From positions 1 to 40,618 of the forward strand of contig JAFLUX010000018.1 in NCBI GenBank assembly GCA_022508605.1: a stretch of DNA of 40,618 nucleotides, in the 5' to 3' direction. This DNA is from Bacteroidales bacterium. GTDB taxonomy: Bacteria > Bacteroidota > Bacteroidia > Bacteroidales > UBA932. The notes below the pieces were generated by a model. The model was given only the letters and a program-made list of their open reading frames with translations, made no database searches and was not told the origin of the DNA. Each line of letters begins with the position of its first letter. Within the stretch, counting starts at the first letter, position 1. A program made the position numbers and the translations under genes. This document shows positions 16,877 through 25,585 of the stretch, piece after piece.

Positions 16877-19189
16877 TTATTCCCCGTACACTACATGTTT
16901 GGTGAAGTACTTGCCCCAGTTGTCATACCACAGGGCGCCCATCAGGTTTCCGATAGAGCCGGAGGTAGTCACGACCTTCTCCACGTCGGAAGCGTCCTTG
17001 ATCTCGGCCACGGTGCTTCCGCTGACCACGATCTTGCATCCCTTGCGCACGGTTATGGGCTTGTCGGCAGCACCGAAAGTCATCTTGTTCGTGCTGTTCT
17101 GGTTGGTGTTGCGGCCGCCGAGGAAACCTATGTCGCGGGAATGGTTGGAGTTGATGGTCACCAGCACGGAGCATCCGTCTCCGGTAGCGAAACCGTTGAC
17201 ATTCTGGGGCTGGCCGATGAGGCCGCCTATGCCGTATATCACGGAGTTCATCGCCGTCGGGCATGTGTAGTCGATGACCAGGCCGTCGACATTCACGTTC
17301 TTGACGGAATAAACGGCCGCCTCATAGCCCACTATGCCTCCGACATAAGAACCGACGATATTGCCGGCAATGTTGATTTTTCCGCTCACGCGGCCGCCGG
17401 AAACATTTGCGGCACCGGCAGTGACGCCGGCCACGCGGATGAGTCCGTAACCGTCAGCGACGACGGAGCCGGAACTGACGCAATTCTCGATTGCACCGGT
17501 CTGTCCGGACTCGGCGCCGGGCCATCCGACTATACCGCCGAGGCAGTTGTTGGAACCCTTGCTGTCGCAGGTCATCTTCACCTCGGCATTGTTCTCGCAG
17601 TTCACGATGCTGCTGACAGTCTTGTCCGCAGAAACATAGGAGCCTCCGGAAATGCCGCCGCACTGGGTGACGAAATTGCTGGAAAGGGCCGCGGTGTGGG
17701 CCTTCGTGATATATGTGGCCTCCACGTTGCCGGAGTTGACACAGTTGCTGACAGTACCCTGCACATTGCCGACGATACCGCCTATGGCAGCACGGGTAGA
17801 GGTGTTGTAGTTGCTCTTGGCATTGTCGATATTGAGGACGGAGGACTTCACCTTGCCGTAGTTGTTGCAGCCGCTGACTTCGGAATTGAAGACGAGGCCG
17901 GCAATGCCGGCCACCGCCGATGACACGATTTTCAGCTCGCCTACAACACCGAAACCGGCGCTGTAGCCGCCTCTGAGCGCTATCTCTCCGTAGTTGTTGC
18001 AAGAGGTGACACCCTTGCCCGCATAAGCGGCGATACCGGCCGCACATGCCCTGTGCAGAGGTCCGTCGGCAGCGCCGTCGGCAGATTCTGCAAGCACGGA
18101 GACCGCGCCTTCGTTGTTGCAGCCGGAGATGGCGGCGTCACTGTAGGCGGCCACGCCGCCTGCGAGCAGGCAGTCCTCAGCGGAACCGGGAGTCTTGACA
18201 GTGACTGCTGCAGAGTTGGTGCAGCCGCTCAGGCTGCCGCCCTCCGCAGCTCCGCAGATGCCGGCCGCATAGACGGTCTGGTCTACCGCATCATTGAACG
18301 CCAGGGACACTTCCCCACCGTTGGTACAATTGTTAACGCTGCCGGTGGAGCTGCCGGTGATGCCACCCACACAGAGGACACCTTCGGCGAGAGGAGCACC
18401 GGAATAAGCTATCTTGCCATTGTTGACGCAGTTCGACAGGGTTCCGCTGTTGACGCCGCAGACAGCGCCCTTGCTGCCGCCGGAAATGCTGCTCAGCGCA
18501 ATGTCGGCCTTGTTGGTGACATTCTCGATAGTACCCGCATTGCTTCCGGCTATGACACCGAAGTTCTCGGTGCCGGCAGTGACGGTAAACTTGCAGGAAG
18601 AGTCGATGACAAGGTTGCGCACCGAGCCGCTGGCGCTGATTGCTCCGAAAAGGCTGGATGAGGAAGTCCAGTTCTTTATGGTATGGCCCTCACCGTCCAA
18701 GGAGTAGATGAAATTGTCAACCGCAGGCAGGGTAATGCCGGCGAGGTCGAGATCGGCCCCGAGGGTGAAGTCTACGGTGACTTCCTGCTTGGCCGCCGAC
18801 TCGAGGAAGGCGACGAACCTTTCGGGAGTGCGGATTACCCGTCCGCTCTCGTCCTGAATGACGGTGTAGGTAGCCGTCGCGTCTCCGCTGTTCGCGGCAA
18901 TCGTAATGGTAGCCCTGCGCACCTCGCCGTTATTGGGCATGACGGTCACGAGTATGTATGTGCGGGCGTTGAGGGCCGCTTCCGAGGTATGGGACATGTG
19001 AATCCAGTCCGCATCGGTGCTTGCGGTCCAGTCCCTATTGGAAAGGACAGCGATGGTGAAATCTCCACCGGCGAAATCGGCCGTATATTCAGTTACGTCC
19101 AGCTTGATGGAAGCGGGAGCAAGGTCCTGCTTGCAGGAAGTGAACAGCGCGGCACTGAGAGTCAATGCCAGAATAAATATTTTTTTCAT
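16877..19189 (-). CDS. Lipoprotein with BACON domain and beta-helix repeats
   Basis: 770 residues. The signal peptide ends in a lipobox (ALFTSCKQD). Residues 25-115 form a BACON domain (FAGGDFTIAVLSNRDWTAS, ADWIHM, RRATITIAANSGDATATYTV). From about 150 to 680 the chain is a right-handed beta-helix of GLUG-like turns. About ten turns carry N-C-x-N-x-G-x-V ladders (for example NCVNNGKIAYS, GCNNEGAVSVL, SCNNYGEIALR) alternating with GGIxG turns. The final 80 residues (FGAADKPITVRKGCKIVVSG) form a cap. No catalytic residues of lyases or hydrolases were recognised, so surface glycan or polymer binding is the likely role. The same repeat and cap are fused to a phosphoesterase at 38478-40618. It lies 12 bp after susD and 3 bp before the MBL gene. 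Confidence 0.82.
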   Translation of the reverse strand: MKKIFILALTLSAALFTSCKQDLAPASIKLDVTEYTADFAGGDFTIAVLSNRDWTASTDADWIHMSHTSEAALNARTYILVTVMPNNGEVRRATITIAANSGDATATYTVIQDESGRVIRTPERFVAFLESAAKQEVTVDFTLGADLDLAGITLPAVDNFIYSLDGEGHTIKNWTSSSSLFGAISASGSVRNLVIDSSCKFTVTAGTENFGVIAGSNAGTIENVTNKADIALSSISGGSKGAVCGVNSGTLSNCVNNGKIAYSGAPLAEGVLCVGGITGSSTGSVNNCTNGGEVSLAFNDAVDQTVYAAGICGAAEGGSLSGCTNSAAVTVKTPGSAEDCLLAGGVAAYSDAAISGCNNEGAVSVLAESADGAADGPLHRACAAGIAAYAGKGVTSCNNYGEIALRGGYSAGFGVVGELKIVSSAVAGIAGLVFNSEVSGCNNYGKVKSSVLNIDNAKSNYNTSTRAAIGGIVGNVQGTVSNCVNSGNVEATYITKAHTAALSSNFVTQCGGISGGSYVSADKTVSSIVNCENNAEVKMTCDSKGSNNCLGGIVGWPGAESGQTGAIENCVSSGSVVADGYGLIRVAGVTAGAANVSGGRVSGKINIAGNIVGSYVGGIVGYEAAVYSVKNVNVDGLVIDYTCPTAMNSVIYGIGGLIGQPQNVNGFATGDGCSVLVTINSNHSRDIGFLGGRNTNQNSTNKMTFGAADKPITVRKGCKIVVSGSTVAEIKDASDVEKVVTTSGSIGNLMGALWYDNWGKYFTKHVVYGE
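17464..18532 (-). repeat. Degenerate tandem repeats encoding beta-helix turns
   Basis: This stretch encodes about ten turns spaced 32-48 residues apart, each with a Cys/Asn ladder (N-C-x-N-x-G-x-V). At the DNA level, degenerate direct repeats built on gttgttgca-like words recur, for example near 17862, 17993 and 18114. Units are diverged, so this looks like an old duplication series rather than a recent slippage tract. Confidence 0.7.
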
Positions 19190-19201
19190 GATAAAAGTTC
19201 T

Positions 19202-20926
19202 TTAATTTACTCCGTCGACATAGCCGGGGTTCTGGGTAAGGTTTCCGTTGAGGGTGCGCTGAGAAGCCGGGATAGGCCAGAGATAGTCCCTGGAGTCATC
19301 CCACATTGCGCCGTAATCGGTAGCATAGTATGCAACTATGTATCCCTTGTCGCCTTCGGACAGCACGACATCCTGCTCCTTGGAACCGACCTTGATTTTC
19401 ACGCCGGATGCGGTCCTGTAGAAAGTCACGTTGGCAGTGCCGTCACCGGTGGTGTCATAGTCGCCGAGTCCGGGGATATACACACCGTACCAGGGCACAT
19501 AGTGCTGCAGGCACTGCTTGCACTCCGCCCAGCGGAACATATCCCATGAGCGGTCAGGCTCTTCCAGGGCAAGCTCTACAGTACGCTCGCGGCGGATTTC
19601 AAGTATCACGCCGGTGTTCGCACTGCGGGTCACGTTGGGATAGCATTCGAGCATGTAGGGATCCGGATTCGAGTTGGCCGCAGTCAGGGACAGCGACGGC
19701 ATTCCGGCACGAGTCCTTATCTTGTTCACCGAGATGTCCAGGTCGTTCTGCGTCAGCGTGCCGAGTTCGGCGAGGGCCTCCGCGAAATTGAGGTACACTT
19801 CAGGAGCGCGGAGCAGTATGAAGTCCACGTCGTCCGAAGAAGACATGCACTTTGCCGCCGCGGGGACGAACTTGATGGGTTCATATCCGGTATGGGAATA
19901 GAACTCGCAGGGGGTCACCGCATTGGCACCCTTCTGGACATAACCGGGGCAAAGCACGGTCTGGGCAAGACGGGGATCGCGGTTCTTCGTCTCCTCCATG
20001 TATCCCATGGTCTCCCATCCTTCCTTGTCGGTGAAACGGGTGCCGTCCGCCATGAGATAGTGGTTGACGAAGCGGCGGGTAAGGGAAACACGGCTGAAGT
20101 TGACATTGTAACCCATGCTGTGGAAGTTGCCGTACTGGTTGTCGTAATGACGGGCGAGAACGACTTCGCTGGTAATCGCATTGTCGGACACGAAGAGGTC
20201 GCGATAAGGGGTGGCCCCGCTGTTGTAGAGGGTGAAAGGAGCGGAGTTCACGAATTCGCGGCCATAGTCGGCTGCCGCCTGCAGATACTTCTCAGCATCT
20301 TTGAGACCATGGTACTTGCGGAAGGTTCCCTCGTAAAGCGCCGCACGGCTTGCATAGCCGAGGGCCGCCCAACGGGTGACGCGGGTATTCATGGCTTCCC
20401 ATGTGGAAGGCAGGTTGGCGATTGCGAAATCGAAGTCTTCGAGCACCTTGTCCATCACATAGCCACGGTCGTCACGGGCCTTGTATATGTCGGGGTCGGT
20501 AGATCCGAGCACCTTGTCATAATAAGGGACGTCGCCGTAGGTACGGACAAGCTTGAAATAGAAATAAGCACGGAAAAACCGGCCCACGGCCTCGTACTTC
20601 GTGGCGACGGCCTTGTCGTTGCACTGGTCGAGGTGTTCGAGCATGTAATTGATCCTGCGGAGCGAGGTAAAGCTCCAGGACTGCGTGGCAGGGTTGCGTC
20701 CGCCGTTCACATAGGCCGAAATGCCGTTGGAAAGGAACACATCCGTGGTGGAACCGAAGCCGGCGCCCTCCAGATTGTTGGAATAGAACTGGTTGCTCCA
20801 CAACAGGAAATCCGACTCAGTCTTGAAATAATTATCAGGAGACACCTCATCCTCCGGAACGAGTGTCAGGTTGCAGGCCGACAACGCAAGAGTCAGTACA
20901 GAAAGAAAAATTATATTCTTTTTCAT
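19202..20926 (-). CDS. SusD/RagB-family nutrient-binding lipoprotein (operon A)
   Basis: 574 residues. Its lipoprotein signal is VLTLALSACNLTLVPEDE, followed by the characteristic SusD N-terminal SPDNYFKTESDFLLWSNQFY. TPR-like helices (FRAYFYFKLVRTYGDVPYYDKVL), the family signature LLRAPEVYLNFAEALAELG and the C-terminal IRRERTVELALEEPDRSWDMFRW follow. SusD proteins lid the cognate SusC channel and bind substrate at the cell surface. It is 12 bp downstream of the SusC gene. The ligand cannot be read from sequence; the context points to a phosphate-containing polymer. Confidence 0.95.
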   Translation of the reverse strand: MKKNIIFLSVLTLALSACNLTLVPEDEVSPDNYFKTESDFLLWSNQFYSNNLEGAGFGSTTDVFLSNGISAYVNGGRNPATQSWSFTSLRRINYMLEHLDQCNDKAVATKYEAVGRFFRAYFYFKLVRTYGDVPYYDKVLGSTDPDIYKARDDRGYVMDKVLEDFDFAIANLPSTWEAMNTRVTRWAALGYASRAALYEGTFRKYHGLKDAEKYLQAAADYGREFVNSAPFTLYNSGATPYRDLFVSDNAITSEVVLARHYDNQYGNFHSMGYNVNFSRVSLTRRFVNHYLMADGTRFTDKEGWETMGYMEETKNRDPRLAQTVLCPGYVQKGANAVTPCEFYSHTGYEPIKFVPAAAKCMSSSDDVDFILLRAPEVYLNFAEALAELGTLTQNDLDISVNKIRTRAGMPSLSLTAANSNPDPYMLECYPNVTRSANTGVILEIRRERTVELALEEPDRSWDMFRWAECKQCLQHYVPWYGVYIPGLGDYDTTGDGTANVTFYRTASGVKIKVGSKEQDVVLSEGDKGYIVAYYATDYGAMWDDSRDYLWPIPASQRTLNGNLTQNPGYVDGVN

Positions 20927-20938
20927 AATGCGTACGGA

Positions 20939-23900
20939 TTAAAAATTAAGGTTCAGGCCGAAGGTGAGGGTCAGAGGCATGGTGTAGCCGGTTCCCGTGG
21001 TGCCGGAGCCGTTGGTATAGATACCGGTGGCGACGGCGAGTTCGGGATCCACAGCCTTGCTCCAGCGCTTTATGGGCGACCAGTAGTACAGATTCTCACC
21101 GGCGAAGTACACACGGCATGAAGATATGAAGCTCTTCTTCAGAGGCACCGTGTATCCGAAGGTTATGTTCTTCAGACGCAGATAATTGACCTTCTGGAGA
21201 TAGCGGTCGTTGGTCTGGGCGAGAGGGCCTCCGCCGTAGGTCTGTATGGGGCGGAGCCTCGGGAAGTATCCGTCGGGATTGTCTTCTGTCCAGATGTTGT
21301 CCTTGTAATCCTTGGAGATGAAGGACATGATGGTATAGCTGTAGAGGTTCCAGAAACGGGTTGCACCGTACACGTCCTCATTGTTCGCACTGGGATACCA
21401 ATCGCGCTTGCCCACGCCCTGGAAGAACAGGGAAAGGTCGAAATTGTTCCAGTTGAAATCGAAACGCATGGAGTAGTTGTAACGGGGCAGCGAGTTGCCG
21501 ATAATCATCATATCGCCCGGATCGTCCACGGTGCCGGAGCCGCTGTTGATGTATCCGTCTCCGTTGACATCCTCGAACATCACGTCACCCGCCATCAGAT
21601 AACCGACTCCGCCGGGAGCCATGTTGTAGACGCGCTGGTACACATTGGTAGCCTGATGGATTGCCACCTGATAGGCTGCCGCTTCCTCGTCGGATGAGAA
21701 GAGCTTGGGAACATGGTAGCCCCAGATTTCGCCGAGTCTCTTGCCGACATAATAGTTGCTGAACAACTTGTCAGGGTTGTTGAACTTGGTTATCACGGTA
21801 ACGTAGTCTCCCAGGGTGCCGGTGACTCCGTACTGGAAAGGCTTGCCGCCGAGCTTGAAGCTGTCTTTCCAGCTCAGGCTGAGTTCCCAGCCGTTGGTGC
21901 GCAGGTCGGCGCAGTTCTCCTTGGGAGTGGAGGCGCCATAGACGCTGGGCAGGGTGAGGGATGCGGTAAGCATGTCCTTGGTCTCGCGGATGAAGTAGTC
22001 ACCGGAGAAGTTCAGGCGTCCCTTGAGGAAGCTCAGGTCGAGACCGAAGTTGTAGGTGTTGACAGTCTCCCAGGTGAGTCCGGAAGACACGGGGTCGGAT
22101 ACTGAGGAATACTTGGGACGTCCGGTGTCATCGAAAAGATAGGACAGCTGGGCGGATCCGATGGTTTCCCAGTAATAGTAGTCGGACACCTGTTGGTTGC
22201 CGAGAGAACCGTAGGAGACACGCAGCTTGCCGTCGGTAAGCCAGTCCCTGGTGTTCTTCATGAAAGGCTCCTTGGAGAAGCGCCAGCCGGCGGATGCGGA
22301 AGGGAAATAGCCCCAGCGCTGTCCTTCGGCGAAGCGGGACGTGCCGTCTGCACGGAACGATGCCTCGAAGAGATAACGTTCCTTGTAGTCATAGTTGACG
22401 CGTCCGAAGAAACCGAGGGTCTTGTACGCGGTGATGTCCTGGGTGATGGTGTAGTAGGTGTCGTCCGTCACCGAGTTGAAGGTGTTGAGCGAAGAATTGC
22501 CCACGCCGAACTGGTCGACGGTCAGGTCGGTAGTACGCCTCGACTCGAAGTTGGTTCCGGCCAGGGCCTGGAAGTGATGGTCATCCGCCCAGGTGGCCTT
22601 GTAGGTGGCGACCACGTCGACGCTGTGCACGTTGTACTGATAGTGCCTCTCCCTGTACTCATCCTTGGAATAGGCGGTGTTGGTGACTATGGTGCCTATC
22701 TTGTCGGAATACGTGGCGGCCTGGTTGCGGTCGCGGTAGAGCCTCCAATAGTTGGTGAAGTTGTAGGTTCCCTTGAGGGAGAATCCCTTGAAAGGAGTGA
22801 GTTCCAGACTGTTGGACAGGGTAAGGGTACGGTTGTCTATGTCGTGGCGCATATTCTCGTCCGTGAGCAGGGCGCCGCGTCCCTTTCCGACGCCGACGCC
22901 GCGGACATCGTAGGGATATATGACATAGGATCCGTCAGGATTGCGCGGCACCAGATTCGGGCCGAGAGCCTGGTCGAGAGCGGAGATGGTCATGGCCTCA
23001 TTGGTGGTGCCGGGATATACCTGATGCACCGCATGCAGGGAGGCGTTGGTACTCCACTTCGCCCACTTGTAAAGCTGGGCGTCCAGTTTTGCACGGAACG
23101 CATAGTTCTGATATGCCTCCTTCACCGGGATGGCAGGACCGCTCAGCAAGCCCTCCTGATCGTAGTACTTGCCGGACACGTAGTAGCGCACGGCCTTGTT
23201 GCCTCCGGATACGGAGAGGTCGTGCTGCTGCTGGAAACGGTTGCTGTTGAACAGGGCGTTGTACCAGTCGTAGTTGCCGTAGTAGTGGTACTGACCGCTG
23301 TCGTCCACGACCACCCAGGGGCGCTCGGGATTCTCGGTCTTGTCGTTGCGGCGGGCTTCGAGGGCCGCCCAGTCAGCATCGGTATAACGGAATGCGCTGT
23401 AGCCATAACGGGCGTAGTACACCTCATCAACGGCCTTTGCCCAGTCGTAACCGGAAGTGATGAAATCCGTGGGAGTAGTAGGCTTGATCCAGCCGAAGCT
23501 GTTGGAGTAGCTGACCTGGGTCTTGCCCGAGGAGCCGCTCTTCGTGGTGACAAGGATAACGCCGGCGGAAGCCTTGGCGCCGTAAATCGCACTCGCGGAA
23601 GCGTCCTTGAGCACGGACACGGACTCGATGTCGGAAGCATTGATATGATCAAGTGAAACACCCGGAACACCGTCGATGAGCACGAGAGGAGAACCGCCAT
23701 TGACCGAGGGGACGCCTCGGATATTGACGGAACTGCCTGCCGAGGGATTTCCGGAACCTATCTGGATATTCATCGAAGGATCCGCACCCTGGAGCGCCTG
23801 CATCGCGGATGTCACGGGACGGGCATTGAGTTCGTCGCCAGAAATGGAGGAGACGGCACCCGTCACGTTGATTTTCTTCTGGACCGCATAACCCACGACG

Positions 23901-24214
23901 ACGACGTCGTCGAGCATCTGCGTATCTTCCGTGAGCACTATCGTGACGCTGCTCGCGGAGCCTACTTTCAGTTCGGCATTCTGATAGCCCATAAGTTCCA
24001 CCCTCAGGACCTGTCCCGGAGCGGCGGAGATGGAGAAGCGGCCGTCATAGTCGCTGATGACTCCGTCCTTGGTGGCAGTATTGATAATCGCAGCGTTGAT
24101 GACGGAGACTCCCTGTTCATCCACGATACGTCCCGAGACTGTCTTCTGCTGAGCGAAAACGAGGCTTGAGAAGAAGAGCAAAACTGCTGTAAAAATGAAT
24201 TTTATCTGTCTCAT
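20939..24214 (-). CDS. SusC/RagA-family TonB-dependent transporter (operon A)
   Basis: 1091 residues. It has a Sec signal peptide (MRQIKFIFTAVLLFFSSLVFAQ), then a carboxypeptidase-regulatory-like domain at about 25-105 (VSGRIVDEQGVSVINAAI, YDGRFSISAAPGQVL). The TonB-box region is MLDDVVVVGYAVQKK. The plug follows (NIRGVPSVNGGSPLVLIDGV, VLKDASASAIYGAKASAGVI), then a 22-strand-type barrel ending LTLTFGLNLNF. There is no N-terminal STN domain, so it is not expected to signal to an anti-sigma factor. It imports oligomers across the outer membrane with the SusD that follows 12 bp later. It starts 5 bp after the LamG lipoprotein. Confidence 0.96.
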   Translation of the reverse strand: MRQIKFIFTAVLLFFSSLVFAQQKTVSGRIVDEQGVSVINAAIINTATKDGVISDYDGRFSISAAPGQVLRVELMGYQNAELKVGSASSVTIVLTEDTQMLDDVVVVGYAVQKKINVTGAVSSISGDELNARPVTSAMQALQGADPSMNIQIGSGNPSAGSSVNIRGVPSVNGGSPLVLIDGVPGVSLDHINASDIESVSVLKDASASAIYGAKASAGVILVTTKSGSSGKTQVSYSNSFGWIKPTTPTDFITSGYDWAKAVDEVYYARYGYSAFRYTDADWAALEARRNDKTENPERPWVVVDDSGQYHYYGNYDWYNALFNSNRFQQQHDLSVSGGNKAVRYYVSGKYYDQEGLLSGPAIPVKEAYQNYAFRAKLDAQLYKWAKWSTNASLHAVHQVYPGTTNEAMTISALDQALGPNLVPRNPDGSYVIYPYDVRGVGVGKGRGALLTDENMRHDIDNRTLTLSNSLELTPFKGFSLKGTYNFTNYWRLYRDRNQAATYSDKIGTIVTNTAYSKDEYRERHYQYNVHSVDVVATYKATWADDHHFQALAGTNFESRRTTDLTVDQFGVGNSSLNTFNSVTDDTYYTITQDITAYKTLGFFGRVNYDYKERYLFEASFRADGTSRFAEGQRWGYFPSASAGWRFSKEPFMKNTRDWLTDGKLRVSYGSLGNQQVSDYYYWETIGSAQLSYLFDDTGRPKYSSVSDPVSSGLTWETVNTYNFGLDLSFLKGRLNFSGDYFIRETKDMLTASLTLPSVYGASTPKENCADLRTNGWELSLSWKDSFKLGGKPFQYGVTGTLGDYVTVITKFNNPDKLFSNYYVGKRLGEIWGYHVPKLFSSDEEAAAYQVAIHQATNVYQRVYNMAPGGVGYLMAGDVMFEDVNGDGYINSGSGTVDDPGDMMIIGNSLPRYNYSMRFDFNWNNFDLSLFFQGVGKRDWYPSANNEDVYGATRFWNLYSYTIMSFISKDYKDNIWTEDNPDGYFPRLRPIQTYGGGPLAQTNDRYLQKVNYLRLKNITFGYTVPLKKSFISSCRVYFAGENLYYWSPIKRWSKAVDPELAVATGIYTNGSGTTGTGYTMPLTLTFGLNLNF

Positions 24215-24219
24215 GGCTC

Positions 24220-25578
24220 TTATTTTACAAGATTATAAAGGGCTTTGGCCTCTTCTGCGCTCATAGGATTGTCGTACAGACGGGCGATTACCACCTCTCC
24301 GTAGAAAGATGCTTCTCCCTTGTCGCCTGCGGTAGGATCCGCGCCGATTCCGAACCAGCGTGCATCATTGTTGGTGTCCATGAACTTGAAGTCGCCCGTG
24401 GTATTTACGGAAGCGGTGAGCTGTCCGTCGACATACAGGTTGCATATGCCGTTGGCCTTGTCCCATGTTCCCACCACGTGGTAGTACTGCCCGCGGACGG
24501 GAAGGATGCCGCTGTAAAGCTCCCTCCAGGAACCTCCGACATGGCATTCGAAGTTGATTTCTCCGGTAGCGGCCCTGAAGCACATTCCGGTACCGCCGGC
24601 CTGCGTGGAGGAGAAAGGCTTCACCTGCTTTGCAACGGCGTCGTTGTAGCAGCAGAATACAAGTTCGTAGGAGAATCCGTCAGCGAGCTTGGCTGCAAAC
24701 GTGTCGGAAGTAGTGTAAGGGATGAAATAATAGCCGGTGTCCATGTTGGTGCGGGCTATCGTGGAGTTGTTGAACTGCGCGACATAACGGCCGAACTTGT
24801 CGCTCCATGCGACGCTGACGTCGCTGTCCAGACGGCTGTTGTCCACTTTCAGGCCCAGGGTAGAGTTGTCCTTGGCGCTGCGGTCGGCATTGAACACTAC
24901 ATCGAGGATATAGTCTGTCGGCGGCGCGGCAGGAATAGACTGGTCCACTGACACATAGCTGAGGATTTCAGGCGACTCCACGGCGAAGAAGCGTATCTCC
25001 GCGCTGCGCCTGGCCCCGCTGGTGTTCTCCGGCACGGTGAACGTGACCGTGTAGTCGGTGCGGCCCGTCTCGCTTATCCATGAACGTCCGTCCCCTAGGT
25101 CGTATGCCCATGAGGACTGGTTCGTGTCCACGGTGACGGTAAACACATCCCCTTCGGCGCCTATGCTGACGCTCGTCGGAGTCACGTCCAGATAGGGCAG
25201 CTGTTCCTCCTGGCTAATCCCGAACTCATACTTGGAGTCAGTGCCCGAGTAGAATGTCACGATTCCGGAGCGGGAAGCCCCGGTCTCATTGCTTGCGGCG
25301 AGCAGCGACACGGTGGTCTTGCCCACTCCGCCGGTCTGAACAGGAAGCGAGAATGCATCCGGTCCGTCCACCTCGACCCTCCACTCTTCCGTGGAAAGCA
25401 CGGTGAAGTCGATTGACTGGGCCTTGCCGTCGATGCGTATCTCCCCTCCCTCGGATCCGTCAGGACCCAGCACCCTGAAGATAGGCGTGCGCTGAGTATA
25501 GGAACCGGGCGCCTCTTTGCAGGAGTGCAGGGCGAGCGCCGCAGCGAAAGCAAGGATTAAATAATTGATTTGCTTCAT
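24220..25578 (-). CDS. BACON-BACON-LamG surface lipoprotein
   Basis: 452 residues with a lipoprotein signal (LAFAAALALHSCKEAPG). Two BACON-type beta-sandwich domains follow at about 45-130 (IDFTVLSTEEWRVEVDG) and 135-225 (YLDVTPTSVSIGAEGDVFTV). The C-terminal 215 residues form a concanavalin-like LamG domain: YYHVVGTWDKANGICNLYVD then FYGEVVIARLYDNPMSAEEA. No enzyme motif is seen; by architecture it is a surface binding protein. It lies between the phosphoesterase (7 bp upstream) and susC (5 bp downstream). Operon B has a different lipoprotein (30756-33407) in a comparable role. Confidence 0.88.
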   Translation of the reverse strand: MKQINYLILAFAAALALHSCKEAPGSYTQRTPIFRVLGPDGSEGGEIRIDGKAQSIDFTVLSTEEWRVEVDGPDAFSLPVQTGGVGKTTVSLLAASNETGASRSGIVTFYSGTDSKYEFGISQEEQLPYLDVTPTSVSIGAEGDVFTVTVDTNQSSWAYDLGDGRSWISETGRTDYTVTFTVPENTSGARRSAEIRFFAVESPEILSYVSVDQSIPAAPPTDYILDVVFNADRSAKDNSTLGLKVDNSRLDSDVSVAWSDKFGRYVAQFNNSTIARTNMDTGYYFIPYTTSDTFAAKLADGFSYELVFCCYNDAVAKQVKPFSSTQAGGTGMCFRAATGEINFECHVGGSWRELYSGILPVRGQYYHVVGTWDKANGICNLYVDGQLTASVNTTGDFKFMDTNNDARWFGIGADPTAGDKGEASFYGEVVIARLYDNPMSAEEAKALYNLVK

Positions 25579-25585
25579 AATGTTA

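Noticed and set aside
14990..17923. Two long plus-strand frames (14990-16408 and 16454-17923) opposite the MscS, MBL and beta-helix genes
   Set aside because: Antisense shadows of well-supported minus-strand genes; the second merely reflects the repeat periodicity of the beta-helix gene.
17464..18532. Repeat array considered as CRISPR or a phase-variable tract
   Set aside because: Units are in frame, diverged, and encode beta-helix turns; there are no uniform repeats or spacers and no slippage-prone homopolymer.
22193..23656. 487-codon plus-strand frame opposite susC
   Set aside because: Valine/glycine-rich shadow of the TonB-dependent transporter; no signal peptide or motif.
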